Source of the DNA: Parapedobacter pyrenivorans
GTDB taxonomy: Bacteria > Bacteroidota > Bacteroidia > Sphingobacteriales > Sphingobacteriaceae
DNA: 64,000 nucleotides
Assembly (NCBI RefSeq): GCF_014636865.1
Contig: NZ_BMER01000006.1
Span: forward strand, 1 to 64,000
Direction: 5' to 3'
The stretch's first letter is position 1, and each line of letters begins with the position of its first letter. The position numbers and the translations under genes were made by a program. This document shows, one piece after another, positions 43,822 to 52,689 of this stretch. The notes under the pieces are model-generated. The model was not told the origin of the DNA, did no database searches, and saw nothing but the letters and a program-made list of their open reading frames with translations.

Positions 43822-46806
43822 ATGACGAGAAAACACAACAATTGGCTCCGTTACCAAACAGAAAAAAAAATTGAGCGTTTACATCGTGATTTGTTGTCCG
43901 ATGCAAAAAGTAAAATTCGGGTCGACAGAATAAATGCCTTATTCAGCTTTGAAAAATGGTATTTAACAGCGTTCATAGCCATTATTTTCTTCTTGATCTG
44001 TGGTTTATTTGTATACTTAACTGGGATATGTCTAAAAGACTATGGAGCATTTATAGATCAACGGATTGGGAACCTTTCTACCATTTCAAGTATGTGCCTT
44101 GCGGTAATAGCATTTATGATGTCAAACATTGCGATCAAGGATCCTTATGCTTATCGGGTGGTGTTCACGAGCACTAAAATGTATGCAGCTATAATATTTA
44201 CTTTGAGTTCACTAGCCTGCCTTGTGATACTATCTTCTCTCCGAGAAACTATATCGAGGGATTACTATGACAACCTGGTAATAGGCAGTTCGTTAGTATT
44301 TATCATGGTACTTATCGTGATTGGATATCTTTTCAGCAAAGCGATTAACTTCACTAATGCAGAAAAAATAGACAGCTTCATGGTAAAAGAACTTTTATTA
44401 AATGCCTCTATGATATTAAAGGAGGGCCTTATGAGGAAATATAGTGGGAAACGCTATTTTGAGGTCATGCGGCAACATGGAGCTAAAGAGTATAAATTAG
44501 GAGACCATTTTGATAGGTCTTGGTTTGATTATTCTGTTAGTATAATCAGTGAAGACGAGGTCATAAAAAAAGAACAGGAAGAGCTATTCATTAAAGATAT
44601 TAATTTGATAGAGTTAGCAAATTATCTAGAGGGAAAAGATAAGCCGTTATATTTCCATCCCTTGCATCTAAATGTACAAACTGATTGGGTCGACAATTAT
44701 CTGTTCAAAAAAGATCAGGAAACGACTAAGCAAGAAAAAACTATCTTGAGGAAAGCGTTAAAGTTAACGAAACGAATCTGCGAAGTGCCAACAGTGAGCC
44801 AAGTCCGTAATCATTTTGATGAAAAGCTTATCCAATACAGCGAAAATGGGAATTCCAAAGCACTGCAAAGGATAATTCATGGAATCACTCAATTATATGA
44901 TTTGCAGATGAAGTATGGCACGACAGGTGCCTTTGACCTAATGTTGAATTTTAAAGATATATTGCAGAAGGCCTTATTTGCAAGCATCAATAGTAATAAT
45001 TACTCTTGTTTTGAGATCTTGGTTCGCTTCTTTTTTATCCGTTCTCACGTAGCTTTCGCCCAAGGCGACACTAAAGTCTTTGAAGATCTAATTGATGTCC
45101 ATACTTACATTTATCTTAAAGCAATTCCACTAAAAGGCAGCTCCGCTTTTCGCGACATTCTAACCCTGGCTTTGGATGGCTCGGGATATTATGATCGATA
45201 TTTCGATTTGCTATCTCCAAAAGAGCAGAAAGATAGTACTGATGCCAATACCATACGTCTAGCCTTATTGACCTATACAAACTATTCGTCGCTGCTATTC
45301 TATATGATACATCATAGAGATGCTTCTGGGATAAAAAATGCTATTAAGCTCTTAGATAAGCAATTTGGAGTTTTTTATGATTATCAAATCAAAGAGAGGA
45401 TACGCGAATTATTAGAACAACAAAACGATGAAAACTATAGAGAGATAAAAATACTCAAAAAGCGCTATAGAGATTCAAAACTTATACAGACATATAGGCG
45501 GCATACCATGTTCGGTCTTAAAGCATGGGTATTTCATTTGGTGCGCAATAATAATTTAAGTAGTACAGAGGCTTTGGGCATTATACGTGAAATGACAATG
45601 CGCTATACGGACATGGAAGATGGTTTGGAGGATATTTTCTTTTTTAGAGCCGCCCCTGCTTTAACAGGTTATTTCGGCTGGTTAGGGTGGACATTTCGCA
45701 CTAATGAGGATGAAGAAACAGCTTTTTCTAATCCAATGGAATGGCTTACGTTTGGTTTTATGGCCGAACAAATTATCCAATATTATCTACCCTTCACAAC
45801 TGATGAACTGGACTATGAAGAACTTCATGGCATCTCATTCTTAAAACAAGATTTGCTTGGAGCAAAACAATTTTTTATCGAACATTTCGATGACTGGAAA
45901 GACCTATTGAAGGTTGTTGATCTTAAAGATTTAGAAGACAAAGCCCAAAAAGTCATTGATTTTTTTGGTTGGCTGGCTATGAATCAGGAAATTGATGAAT
46001 TGAAAAGGATAGCGAATTCAAAGATGGACAAATCAATCATAACAGAACAAACGGAGAAAGCAAAAATTGCATGGAACAAAAAAGCCCAAATCTTTAGGCT
46101 TTTTAAGGAAATAGGGATATCTGAAACGTCTGATACTGGCTTACCGTTTATTGGTCTAACAAAACACTTTTACAAAGATTACAAAAGGTTTTTTATAAAA
46201 AAGGGACAACATTTAGATTTTCTACCAAGCATAGCATCACAAGTAGGTCAGGACACTAACGATACTTTTTTCAGAGTTGCGGACAAATCCACCGTGTTGA
46301 AAGGAAATAATATATTAAGTATTTTGGTTGAAGGGGTCATTAATTTAGTCGATGAAGGTGTTAACACAGATTGTATTATGATTGAACAATACAATTGGTA
46401 CATGGATAATGAATTGAGTAAACATGAGGATTTTAGGCCTTATTCGGGGGATATCTCCACTTCACGCCCTAGAATAGTTGGTTGGTTCAAAGAAGCACCC
46501 GTCTATGCATTTAGTTCTAATAGTTTGGTCAATCGGGTTATAATTGCGGATTTTAAAAGAGCTTTTAAGATGACATATGCTGCATTATCGGAGAATTTTG
46601 TTGATAGCTTAGACATAACGATACAAGAAATTAATAAAGAGAAAGCTAAGACTAAAGTCAAAAGAAGGATCCCTAACGAACAAAATCAAGATGTGATTGA
46701 AAAGAAAACACTGGAATTACAAAATGGGGTCGAGTTGACATTAAGAGTCGGGGTCGAGTTCAGTGTTACCGATGAAAAAGCATACGTTATCGGAATGATT
46801 AATTAA
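43822..46806 (+). CDS. large four-TM protein of unknown function (994 aa)
   Basis: An N-terminal basic helix precedes four TM segments (about 46-69, 84-101, 118-140, 151-172); the remaining ~820 residues should be cytoplasmic and look mainly helical. Possible repeats of helical hairpins are seen around 280-560. Near the end a basic linker (KTKVKRRIPNEQNQD) leads to a short beta-like tail. No enzymatic motif or family recognised. AT-rich codon use and position between a nuclease and HEPN genes make a membrane-linked defence role possible. Confidence 0.75.
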   Translation: MTRKHNNWLRYQTEKKIERLHRDLLSDAKSKIRVDRINALFSFEKWYLTAFIAIIFFLICGLFVYLTGICLKDYGAFIDQRIGNLSTISSMCLAVIAFMMSNIAIKDPYAYRVVFTSTKMYAAIIFTLSSLACLVILSSLRETISRDYYDNLVIGSSLVFIMVLIVIGYLFSKAINFTNAEKIDSFMVKELLLNASMILKEGLMRKYSGKRYFEVMRQHGAKEYKLGDHFDRSWFDYSVSIISEDEVIKKEQEELFIKDINLIELANYLEGKDKPLYFHPLHLNVQTDWVDNYLFKKDQETTKQEKTILRKALKLTKRICEVPTVSQVRNHFDEKLIQYSENGNSKALQRIIHGITQLYDLQMKYGTTGAFDLMLNFKDILQKALFASINSNNYSCFEILVRFFFIRSHVAFAQGDTKVFEDLIDVHTYIYLKAIPLKGSSAFRDILTLALDGSGYYDRYFDLLSPKEQKDSTDANTIRLALLTYTNYSSLLFYMIHHRDASGIKNAIKLLDKQFGVFYDYQIKERIRELLEQQNDENYREIKILKKRYRDSKLIQTYRRHTMFGLKAWVFHLVRNNNLSSTEALGIIREMTMRYTDMEDGLEDIFFFRAAPALTGYFGWLGWTFRTNEDEETAFSNPMEWLTFGFMAEQIIQYYLPFTTDELDYEELHGISFLKQDLLGAKQFFIEHFDDWKDLLKVVDLKDLEDKAQKVIDFFGWLAMNQEIDELKRIANSKMDKSIITEQTEKAKIAWNKKAQIFRLFKEIGISETSDTGLPFIGLTKHFYKDYKRFFIKKGQHLDFLPSIASQVGQDTNDTFFRVADKSTVLKGNNILSILVEGVINLVDEGVNTDCIMIEQYNWYMDNELSKHEDFRPYSGDISTSRPRIVGWFKEAPVYAFSSNSLVNRVIIADFKRAFKMTYAALSENFVDSLDITIQEINKEKAKTKVKRRIPNEQNQDVIEKKTLELQNGVELTLRVGVEFSVTDEKAYVIGMIN

Positions 46807-47228
46807 GATTACATAGCGGAATCTGTATCTTCTACTGTCCTAAAGTTCTAAACGAAGTATTATTTAGGCATTGGCAGAATAATAAGCGAGGACATGCAAA
46901 AATCAGTGGAAAACCTCCATCAAGCCAGTAAGAAATAGTGATTGTCATGGACCTTTCAAACAAAGTTTATCAACAATTGTAAGATTTCAACAAAAGTGCA
47001 TCGTTAAAGTATGATTCCATACCTTTATCATGGTTTGTTGTATTTTCTGGTAATTTTTTGTACAAAGCTAAAAATATTAGTTAATATTGCCGCTACATCT
47101 GTTTTAGAGAACATAAGCAATCGATAGGGGTTTTAAATACATGATCAACGGAGACATCATACAATCATTGCCCGCCACTTCGCAAAGCCCCGAACCGTTA
47201 GGCATAATTTTAAAAATTCGTTTAGTAC
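46807..47228. other. 422-bp AT-rich gap
   Basis: No gene, repeat or terminator is evident. It contains GTTAGGC just before the HEPN gene, which resembles an integron core site, but no partner RYYYAAC core or palindrome was found. Confidence 0.5.
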
Positions 47229-47732
47229 ATGAAAGATTATATTACAAAAATACCTGCCAACGATATTGAGATAAATTTGTATTGTTTTTTAGGAGAAGCT
47301 TTATTGAAAACCCAATTAGCTGAACAAGCTTTAAGTCATTCAATAACTCTTAAAATGAATCCCACAGAAACTAAAGAAAAAGCGAATGAGTTTTTAAAAC
47401 AAAACCAGTGCTACACTTTCGGTCATGCCATAAAAATCGCGATCAAAGAGCAACTGTACAGTCCATCATTACAAGATTCACTAAACGATTTTTTAAAGCA
47501 AAGAAATTGGTTGATTCATAAGGTTATCTGTGGGAATGAAGAAAATTTAAATGCAGGGAATATCAATGAGGAATTATTTAATAAAATTAAATCTATTTCG
47601 GATAATGCAGAAATTATTCAACGTTTAATTGAATACGATTTGATTGAATTTTGTTCTTCTCAAGTAAAAAACATGTCCGAAATTCGTAAACTTTTAAAAT
47701 TACAAGAACAAGGATTAAGAATTCGAAAGTAA
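47229..47732 (+). CDS. HEPN-like protein
   Basis: 167 residues, all-helical. The motif R92-NWLI-H97 (FLKQRNWLIHKVI) is the R-x4-H active site of HEPN ribonucleases, in the right place after two long helices. It stands alone, with 421-bp and 373-bp gaps on both sides and no MNT-type antitoxin, so regulation is unclear. It might be a stand-alone RNase or an orphan toxin. No other domain is seen. Confidence 0.65.
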   Translation: MKDYITKIPANDIEINLYCFLGEALLKTQLAEQALSHSITLKMNPTETKEKANEFLKQNQCYTFGHAIKIAIKEQLYSPSLQDSLNDFLKQRNWLIHKVICGNEENLNAGNINEELFNKIKSISDNAEIIQRLIEYDLIEFCSSQVKNMSEIRKLLKLQEQGLRIRK

Positions 47733-48105
47733 TTGCACATTACGGCAAACTGTATGTCTAAAATAACCGCATTCATTAAAAAAGCTTCTTAGTTCAAAAT
47801 CCAAATCTGAATAACTCAAAAAATGAGAGTGTAACTTAAATTGTGTCACTGGATAAACGGATAAAAAACAATAGATTCGTAAATCCGAGTGACAAATGAA
47901 AGAGAAAGAACCATTTGATGGAACATATCAAACAACAAAACCTACATGCGCGTTTAGCGGTTTTAGTAACTGAGCATTGTTCCCACTGTTTAAAAATTCT
48001 TATAAATCAACTTAGGAAAGCAGAGATCTTCGATAAAATAGTCTGAAAGAAAAACGTAGACAGGAATGAAGCACCAAAATGATAATGTCAAATAGCTGAA
48101 TCAAG
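47733..48105. other. 373-bp AT-rich gap
   Basis: No convincing gene. The longest small frame (47896, 25 codons) lacks support, and no repeats or hairpins stand out. Confidence 0.5.
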
Positions 48106-49017
48106 ATGGCCAATCAAATACAACCGATAACACGCAGAAACATATTTGACTTCATCCAGGCTGAGGGCATCTGTTGGCACGGACGTTTGGATGAAATCGA
48201 CTTTTTGAGTAGGATATTCGACCTTGAACAGATGGAGTCTTATGATAGCCGGTTTTCAAATGCTGCAAGTGATATCTGGCAACACCGTGTAAACAATCCG
48301 ACTGATTGGCCGGACAATTGGGTATATCAGGATAAACGTTTTGATCTCCTGCATTGCGATGATTCAATTTTCCTAAACTTCATATGCGAGATGGCCCACC
48401 CACTTGTACGTATTGACCCAACCCAAGTCGTTAGATTGACCCAATTGTACAATGAGGTTCTGTCCGAAGATAACTTCGAAATCGTTGAAAAATCGAAGCT
48501 AGCAGGAAAACCAATATTCGTAGGACGGCTTAAAATCACAGGTAAAGAATCTATTGTCCAAAAGGGCCATGAGATAAAATCGTACATGAGTGCGGAATAT
48601 GTTTCCCAGCAGATAAGCCTAATGGAGTCTTCTATTGAGAGCGCACCTCATGTAGCGATTGGTGTCGCTAAGGAATTAATTGAAACGTGTTGTAAATCCA
48701 TTCTCGAAGAAAGAGAAATGAAGTACGACAAAGCTTGGGACCTACCGAAATTGATGAAAGAAACCACTAAAACACTGAAACTTACCCCCGAAGATATTCC
48801 AAATGAAACGCGAGCTGCATCCTCCATCAAACAAATTCTGGGCAGTTTATCGTCCGTTGTTCAAGGCATTACCGAAGTGAGGAATGAATATGGCAGCGGC
48901 CATGGAAAGGATGGCAAATTCAAGGGATTACAACCCCGGCATGCAAAATTAGCTGTAGGTGCCGCTTCGACTTTAGCCATTTACTTGCTGGAGACAAATC
49001 GACTCAAGAGTAGCTAA
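48106..49017 (+). CDS. AbiJ/Abi_C-like abortive infection protein
   Basis: 303 residues. The C-terminal Abi_C region (about 165-295) has the family motif VRNEYGSGHGKDGK, where R259 and H266 form an R-x6-H HEPN active site, and ends AKLAVGAASTLAIYLLE. The N-terminal ~120 residues (RRNIFDFIQAEGICWHGRLDEIDFLSRIF) look like an AbiJ N-terminal sensor domain. Proteins of this type act in abortive infection, presumably as RNases. It is monocistronic. Confidence 0.8.
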   Translation: MANQIQPITRRNIFDFIQAEGICWHGRLDEIDFLSRIFDLEQMESYDSRFSNAASDIWQHRVNNPTDWPDNWVYQDKRFDLLHCDDSIFLNFICEMAHPLVRIDPTQVVRLTQLYNEVLSEDNFEIVEKSKLAGKPIFVGRLKITGKESIVQKGHEIKSYMSAEYVSQQISLMESSIESAPHVAIGVAKELIETCCKSILEEREMKYDKAWDLPKLMKETTKTLKLTPEDIPNETRAASSIKQILGSLSSVVQGITEVRNEYGSGHGKDGKFKGLQPRHAKLAVGAASTLAIYLLETNRLKSS

Positions 49018-49532
49018 CAGAGATTCTTTCTACGTATGTGCGGCCGCGAAACTACTTTATTCAATCTATGCAACCGCCGCTATGGCAGCTGCTGAAGCCG
49101 GAGGCTGCCGGATGGTATTGTCCGCCCCAAAGGGTTAGGGGCTATCAACCTAGGACGAAGATAGAAATTACCTCACTAAACTCAAAACTCATTCAACTAT
49201 TCCCACCCAATTAGCGCCCATATGCTGTTGCTATATGCAGCACGACTATTTTAAAAAATGCTGATTAGCCATTGACCACACAGAACAAGGTAAATATCTT
49301 TACATATTAATAGAGGCCATAAACACACTTTGATTTTTGATTTTTAGGGAAATGGCTAGTGCGTAGCCATTTCCCTTACTTTAAGTTTGGATTTCAATAT
49401 TTAAGTTTTTAATTTTAGCGAAACCAATTGTACAGCCTGGGCCAATGTGAGTAAATTTTGGTCTATGACAAACTAGGTTCTAGTCGGCTAATGTGACCGT
49501 TATACTTACTAATATTTTATAAACCCAGTAAT
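49018..49532. other. 515-bp gap containing a strong hairpin
   Basis: No gene. The notable structure is the hairpin at 49346-49376. A GC-richer stretch at 49040-49140 contains GGCAGC ... GCTGCC and may be a remnant of something else. Confidence 0.5.
49346..49376 (+). terminator. perfect 13-bp hairpin, terminator-like
   Basis: AGGGAAATGGCTA-GTGCG-TAGCCATTTCCCT, followed by TACTTT on the + strand. It lies 157 bp before the unknown/TIR two-gene module and about 330 bp after the AbiJ-like stop, so it isolates the module from upstream transcription. Confidence 0.65.
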
Positions 49533-50585
49533 ATGAATTCAGCAGTTATTGACTTAGAATTAATAGATGAAGGAAATGGAAAAAATCCATTCGAAGACCT
49601 CATGGCTCAAGTGGAGAACCTCAGCTTACAAGGTAAATTGGATGTCAACAAGAATGAATTAGAAAAAACGATTCTTTTCCTTGAACGAAAATACCAAGAT
49701 TTGTCTGATATCGATTATTTAAAATCAAAGATTCTTCTACAAGCTTTTAAGGCTAATGTGATAATTAGCGAACATAATGAAGATAAATCGTTTATTCGGA
49801 TATCTGATAATTTGACTCAATTAAAAGATCTAAGTGTCGCTCTAACTAATAATGATATAACCGATTTACATAAGTACATACTTTCAGATAATACTGAATT
49901 GAATGACAAGTTGGAGGGGGAGATAACTGTGGATTTGTTACAAACGGTATATGATAAAGTTTTTAGAAGCGGTGAATCGAAAAGGAGGAAAAAAGAAGAA
50001 TGGATTATCGAGATGAATTTTGATGTTCCTACCAATGAAAGACATTTACCTTTAGAATTCTTACACACTTTTATTCAAGGGTTAAACACTGTACATGGCT
50101 TATCCGTAACATTAGAAGATATTCATATTGGCTCCATTAAAGCGAGAATAAAAGTCGTCTTTGACGATATCGGCAGTAAAGAGGAAGCAATGGAGCTTCT
50201 CGAATCGGCGAGACAGCTTGCTATGGGCAAAATTGAAGAGGATAGGTCTGGAATTGAAAAGATAGAGTCAGAGCAAGTTGACAATAAACGGGGAACATTA
50301 ACTTCAAAAGAACACGAAAACGGATTAACAGCTGAAGATCTAAAAGAAGTTAAGAAATTGGAAGTTGAATCTCTGCGATATGACATTGAGAGAAAGAGAC
50401 TGGAAAATGAAGAAAAAAGACTAATTCTATTCAAAAAAAGAAAAGAAGTACTAAAAGAGTTGCTCGCTGAAGGAATAATAGGCCAACGGCAGATGGAAAT
50501 GTTGATCAAAGGGTTACCGTTTTTGAAAATTGAAGACGGTCGCCTCACTATAGGTGAAAACATTGACATCATTAATGACCTATAG
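49533..50585 (+). CDS. coiled-coil protein of unknown function beside a TIR-like gene
   Basis: 350 residues. About 1-140 helical; about 155-225 alternating strand/helix (EWIIEMNFDVPTNERHLPLEF, then LEDIHIGSIKARIKVVFDD), where the IxxGSI element followed by an EEAxELLxxA helix resembles small domains in other conflict proteins; about 265-320 a charged coiled coil (VESLRYDIERKRLENEEKR); last, a short tail LKIEDGRLTIGEN. No catalytic motif. Placed 107 bp before the TIR-like gene, it could be its sensor or scaffold. Very AT-rich. Confidence 0.7.
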   Translation: MNSAVIDLELIDEGNGKNPFEDLMAQVENLSLQGKLDVNKNELEKTILFLERKYQDLSDIDYLKSKILLQAFKANVIISEHNEDKSFIRISDNLTQLKDLSVALTNNDITDLHKYILSDNTELNDKLEGEITVDLLQTVYDKVFRSGESKRRKKEEWIIEMNFDVPTNERHLPLEFLHTFIQGLNTVHGLSVTLEDIHIGSIKARIKVVFDDIGSKEEAMELLESARQLAMGKIEEDRSGIEKIESEQVDNKRGTLTSKEHENGLTAEDLKEVKKLEVESLRYDIERKRLENEEKRLILFKKRKEVLKELLAEGIIGQRQMEMLIKGLPFLKIEDGRLTIGENIDIINDL

Positions 50586-50692
50586 GTTGTCGTCTATATA
50601 TTGCATTTTTATGTCTGCATATATGTTCCTATTATAAAGTATCCAAAACGGGAATTTACAGTTTAATTTTGAAGTGAATAAACATTGAAATA

Positions 50693-51436
50693 ATGAATAA
50701 TACGGCCGCCATTGTATTTGCAAAAATTGCAGCATTAAAAAAGAGCTTCGATTCGATCGAATTTAGCCAAACCAGACGAGTAATAGGTAGCCAAGTAAAA
50801 CACTTATTTCCGTTGTATTCGCAGCTAATAAATGAGATAAAGGAGATAAGACCCGAACTATATTCAGACTTGCCTGAATTAAAAATACCCACTTCCATTG
50901 GAAATGGGAGTGCTGGGCCGATTTATGAACAACATGATATAACAGGGTTGGCAAAAAATTTAGATTATATTTTAGAAGTATTTGCAAATTCGAGAATTGG
51001 GGAAAATCATGCGGAAATAGAAAGAAAGAATTTTATTTTTATTAGTCACGGTTTGAGCAAGGAATGGTTCAAAGTGCAATCACATTTGGAAAAAGATCTA
51101 GGTTATCAGACTATAGAGTTAGCACAACAACCAAATCATGGAAGAACGATTTTGCACAAACTCGCCGAAGAGGCGCAACGTTGTCAGATAGCTATAATAA
51201 TAATGACAGGCGACGATAAATTCGAGAATAGTGAGATAAGGGCTAGGGAAAACGTGCTACACGAGATTGGATTTTTTCAAGGAAAGCTGGGTCTTGAAAA
51301 AGTCGTTTTACTCCACGAAGAAGGGGTCAGCATTCCTAGTAATATACATGGACTTGTATACATAGCGTTTCCCAAAGACACAGTAGAAGCAACTTTTGGC
51401 GCTCTTAATAGAGAACTAAAAGTACTAATGATTTGA
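50693..51436 (+). CDS. TIR-like (CAP12/Pycsar-type, PF10137) NAD-hydrolase effector
   Basis: 247 residues. The C-terminal domain (about 112-245) reads NFIFISHGLSKEWFKVQSHL, IAIIIMTGDDKF, RENVLHEIGFFQGKLG and VVLLHEEGVSIPSNIHGLVYI, the pattern of the TIR-like domain of CBASS/Pycsar effectors; E191 in HEIGFF is the expected catalytic Glu. The N-terminal ~100 residues match no known ligand-binding domain. The family degrades NAD+ when activated by phage infection. No cyclase lies nearby, so it should respond to another trigger, perhaps the product of the preceding gene. A TAATTTTG box lies 21 bp upstream of the ATG, so it may also have its own promoter. Confidence 0.82.
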   Translation: MNNTAAIVFAKIAALKKSFDSIEFSQTRRVIGSQVKHLFPLYSQLINEIKEIRPELYSDLPELKIPTSIGNGSAGPIYEQHDITGLAKNLDYILEVFANSRIGENHAEIERKNFIFISHGLSKEWFKVQSHLEKDLGYQTIELAQQPNHGRTILHKLAEEAQRCQIAIIIMTGDDKFENSEIRARENVLHEIGFFQGKLGLEKVVLLHEEGVSIPSNIHGLVYIAFPKDTVEATFGALNRELKVLMI

Positions 51437-51440
51437 TTAT

Positions 51441-51489
51441 AAAGCTATCTATTTCACCTTTGCTTAACCAATTTGATCGATAGCTTTTT
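51441..51489 (+). terminator. terminator after the TIR-like gene
   Basis: AAAGCTATC (51441-51449) pairs perfectly with GATAGCTTT (51479-51487) and TTG follows a T-run. The loop is long (29 nt). It closes the two-gene module. Confidence 0.6.
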
Positions 51490-51675
51490 GTCTGGTTGAA
51501 TAATAAGATCAAAGAACACTCAGATCACGAAATTTGATAAGATAATAGAATAGTATGTTAGCTTTCATTATTCTTGCACATATTTTGTATAGACTAACCG
51601 AAAAAAGCGACAATATGTTAACTTTGCTAAGTTGAGCAATACCTAACGAAATAAAAAAGCGACCTTCGATAAAAC

Positions 51676-52653
51676 ATGGCAGCGGCAGAACAAATAAAAA
51701 GCTTGATACGTTCGTTTGGAACGGGTGATGACGCCCGCTTCTACGCAACAGCCATGCAGATCGCTGCCGATGAAGCCCGTAAAGGGCACACCGCACTGGC
51801 TGCAGAATTAAAGAAACTCATCGATAACGCCAAGGCCAACACACCCCAACAAACCATTTTCCGCAAGCTACCCGTCAATGCCGCACAAAAGGAACTAAAT
51901 GACCTGCTGGAGCTGATCCATCCAGATGTGAGGCTCAAAGACATGGTATTGGCACCTGCTATACACCAAAGCCTACAACGCGTACTGGATGAACAACGGA
52001 AGATCGACGTATTGGAGAGCCACGGACTGAAAGCGCGTAAGAAGTTGCTTTTTACTGGAGCACCGGGCTGCGGCAAAACTATGAGCGCCCACATGCTGGC
52101 TAGCGAGTTGGCCCTTCCCCTCTTCGTTATCCGATTGGATGGGCTTATAAGCCGCTATATGGGCGAATCCATCGCGAAGCTGCGCTTAGTGTTTGACGCC
52201 ATGCATGATTTCCGAGCGGTATACTTATTCGATGAATTCGACAGTATCGGAACCACGCGCCATGCCTCCAACGAAGTGGGCGAAATCAAACGCGTATTGA
52301 ACAGCTTCCTTTTGCAGATTGAAAAGGACGATTCGCGCAGCCTGATCATTGCCGCCACTAATATGCCCGAATCGTTGGACAGCGCTTTGTTCCGCCGGTT
52401 CGACGATATCATCCGCTTTCCCCTCCCGACGGAAAGCGACATTGCCCATCTCCTTGAATTAGAGTTGAAAAGTTTCGGATTTTTTCCGATATTTGACATA
52501 AGCCAAATTGCCAAAGCCTCCATAGGTTTGAGTTTCGCAGATATGCACCGTATCTGCACGGATATTGCAAAGGATGCTTTGGTATATGGCGAAAATGCCG
52601 TATCGCAGGAGCGTGTGCTGCATTACGTTAATGAACGGAAAAACCCGTTTTGA
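51676..52653 (+). CDS. ietA: AAA+ ATPase of an IetAS-type system
   Basis: 325 residues. Helical N-terminus, then an AAA domain with Walker A GAPGCGKT (128-135), Walker B VYLFDEFDS, sensor-1 AATNM and Arg fingers SALFRRFDD. It resembles classical AAA proteases' ATPase units such as FtsH-like domains. The next gene, 36 bp on, is a subtilisin-like protease, the defining arrangement of IetAS, known for plasmid incompatibility and anti-phage defence. GC content is higher than in neighbouring island genes, suggesting separate ancestry. Confidence 0.85.
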   Translation: MAAAEQIKSLIRSFGTGDDARFYATAMQIAADEARKGHTALAAELKKLIDNAKANTPQQTIFRKLPVNAAQKELNDLLELIHPDVRLKDMVLAPAIHQSLQRVLDEQRKIDVLESHGLKARKKLLFTGAPGCGKTMSAHMLASELALPLFVIRLDGLISRYMGESIAKLRLVFDAMHDFRAVYLFDEFDSIGTTRHASNEVGEIKRVLNSFLLQIEKDDSRSLIIAATNMPESLDSALFRRFDDIIRFPLPTESDIAHLLELELKSFGFFPIFDISQIAKASIGLSFADMHRICTDIAKDALVYGENAVSQERVLHYVNERKNPF

Positions 52654-52689
52654 GAAACTGACTTAGCGACTAACTAATTTTATTGGCCT

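Noticed and set aside
43956-44177. 73-codon + frame inside the 994-aa gene
   Set aside because: Shadow frame of a well-supported larger gene.
47199-47205. Integron attC-like core GTTAGGC
   Set aside because: No matching RYYYAAC partner or palindromic site within 150 bp and no integrase.
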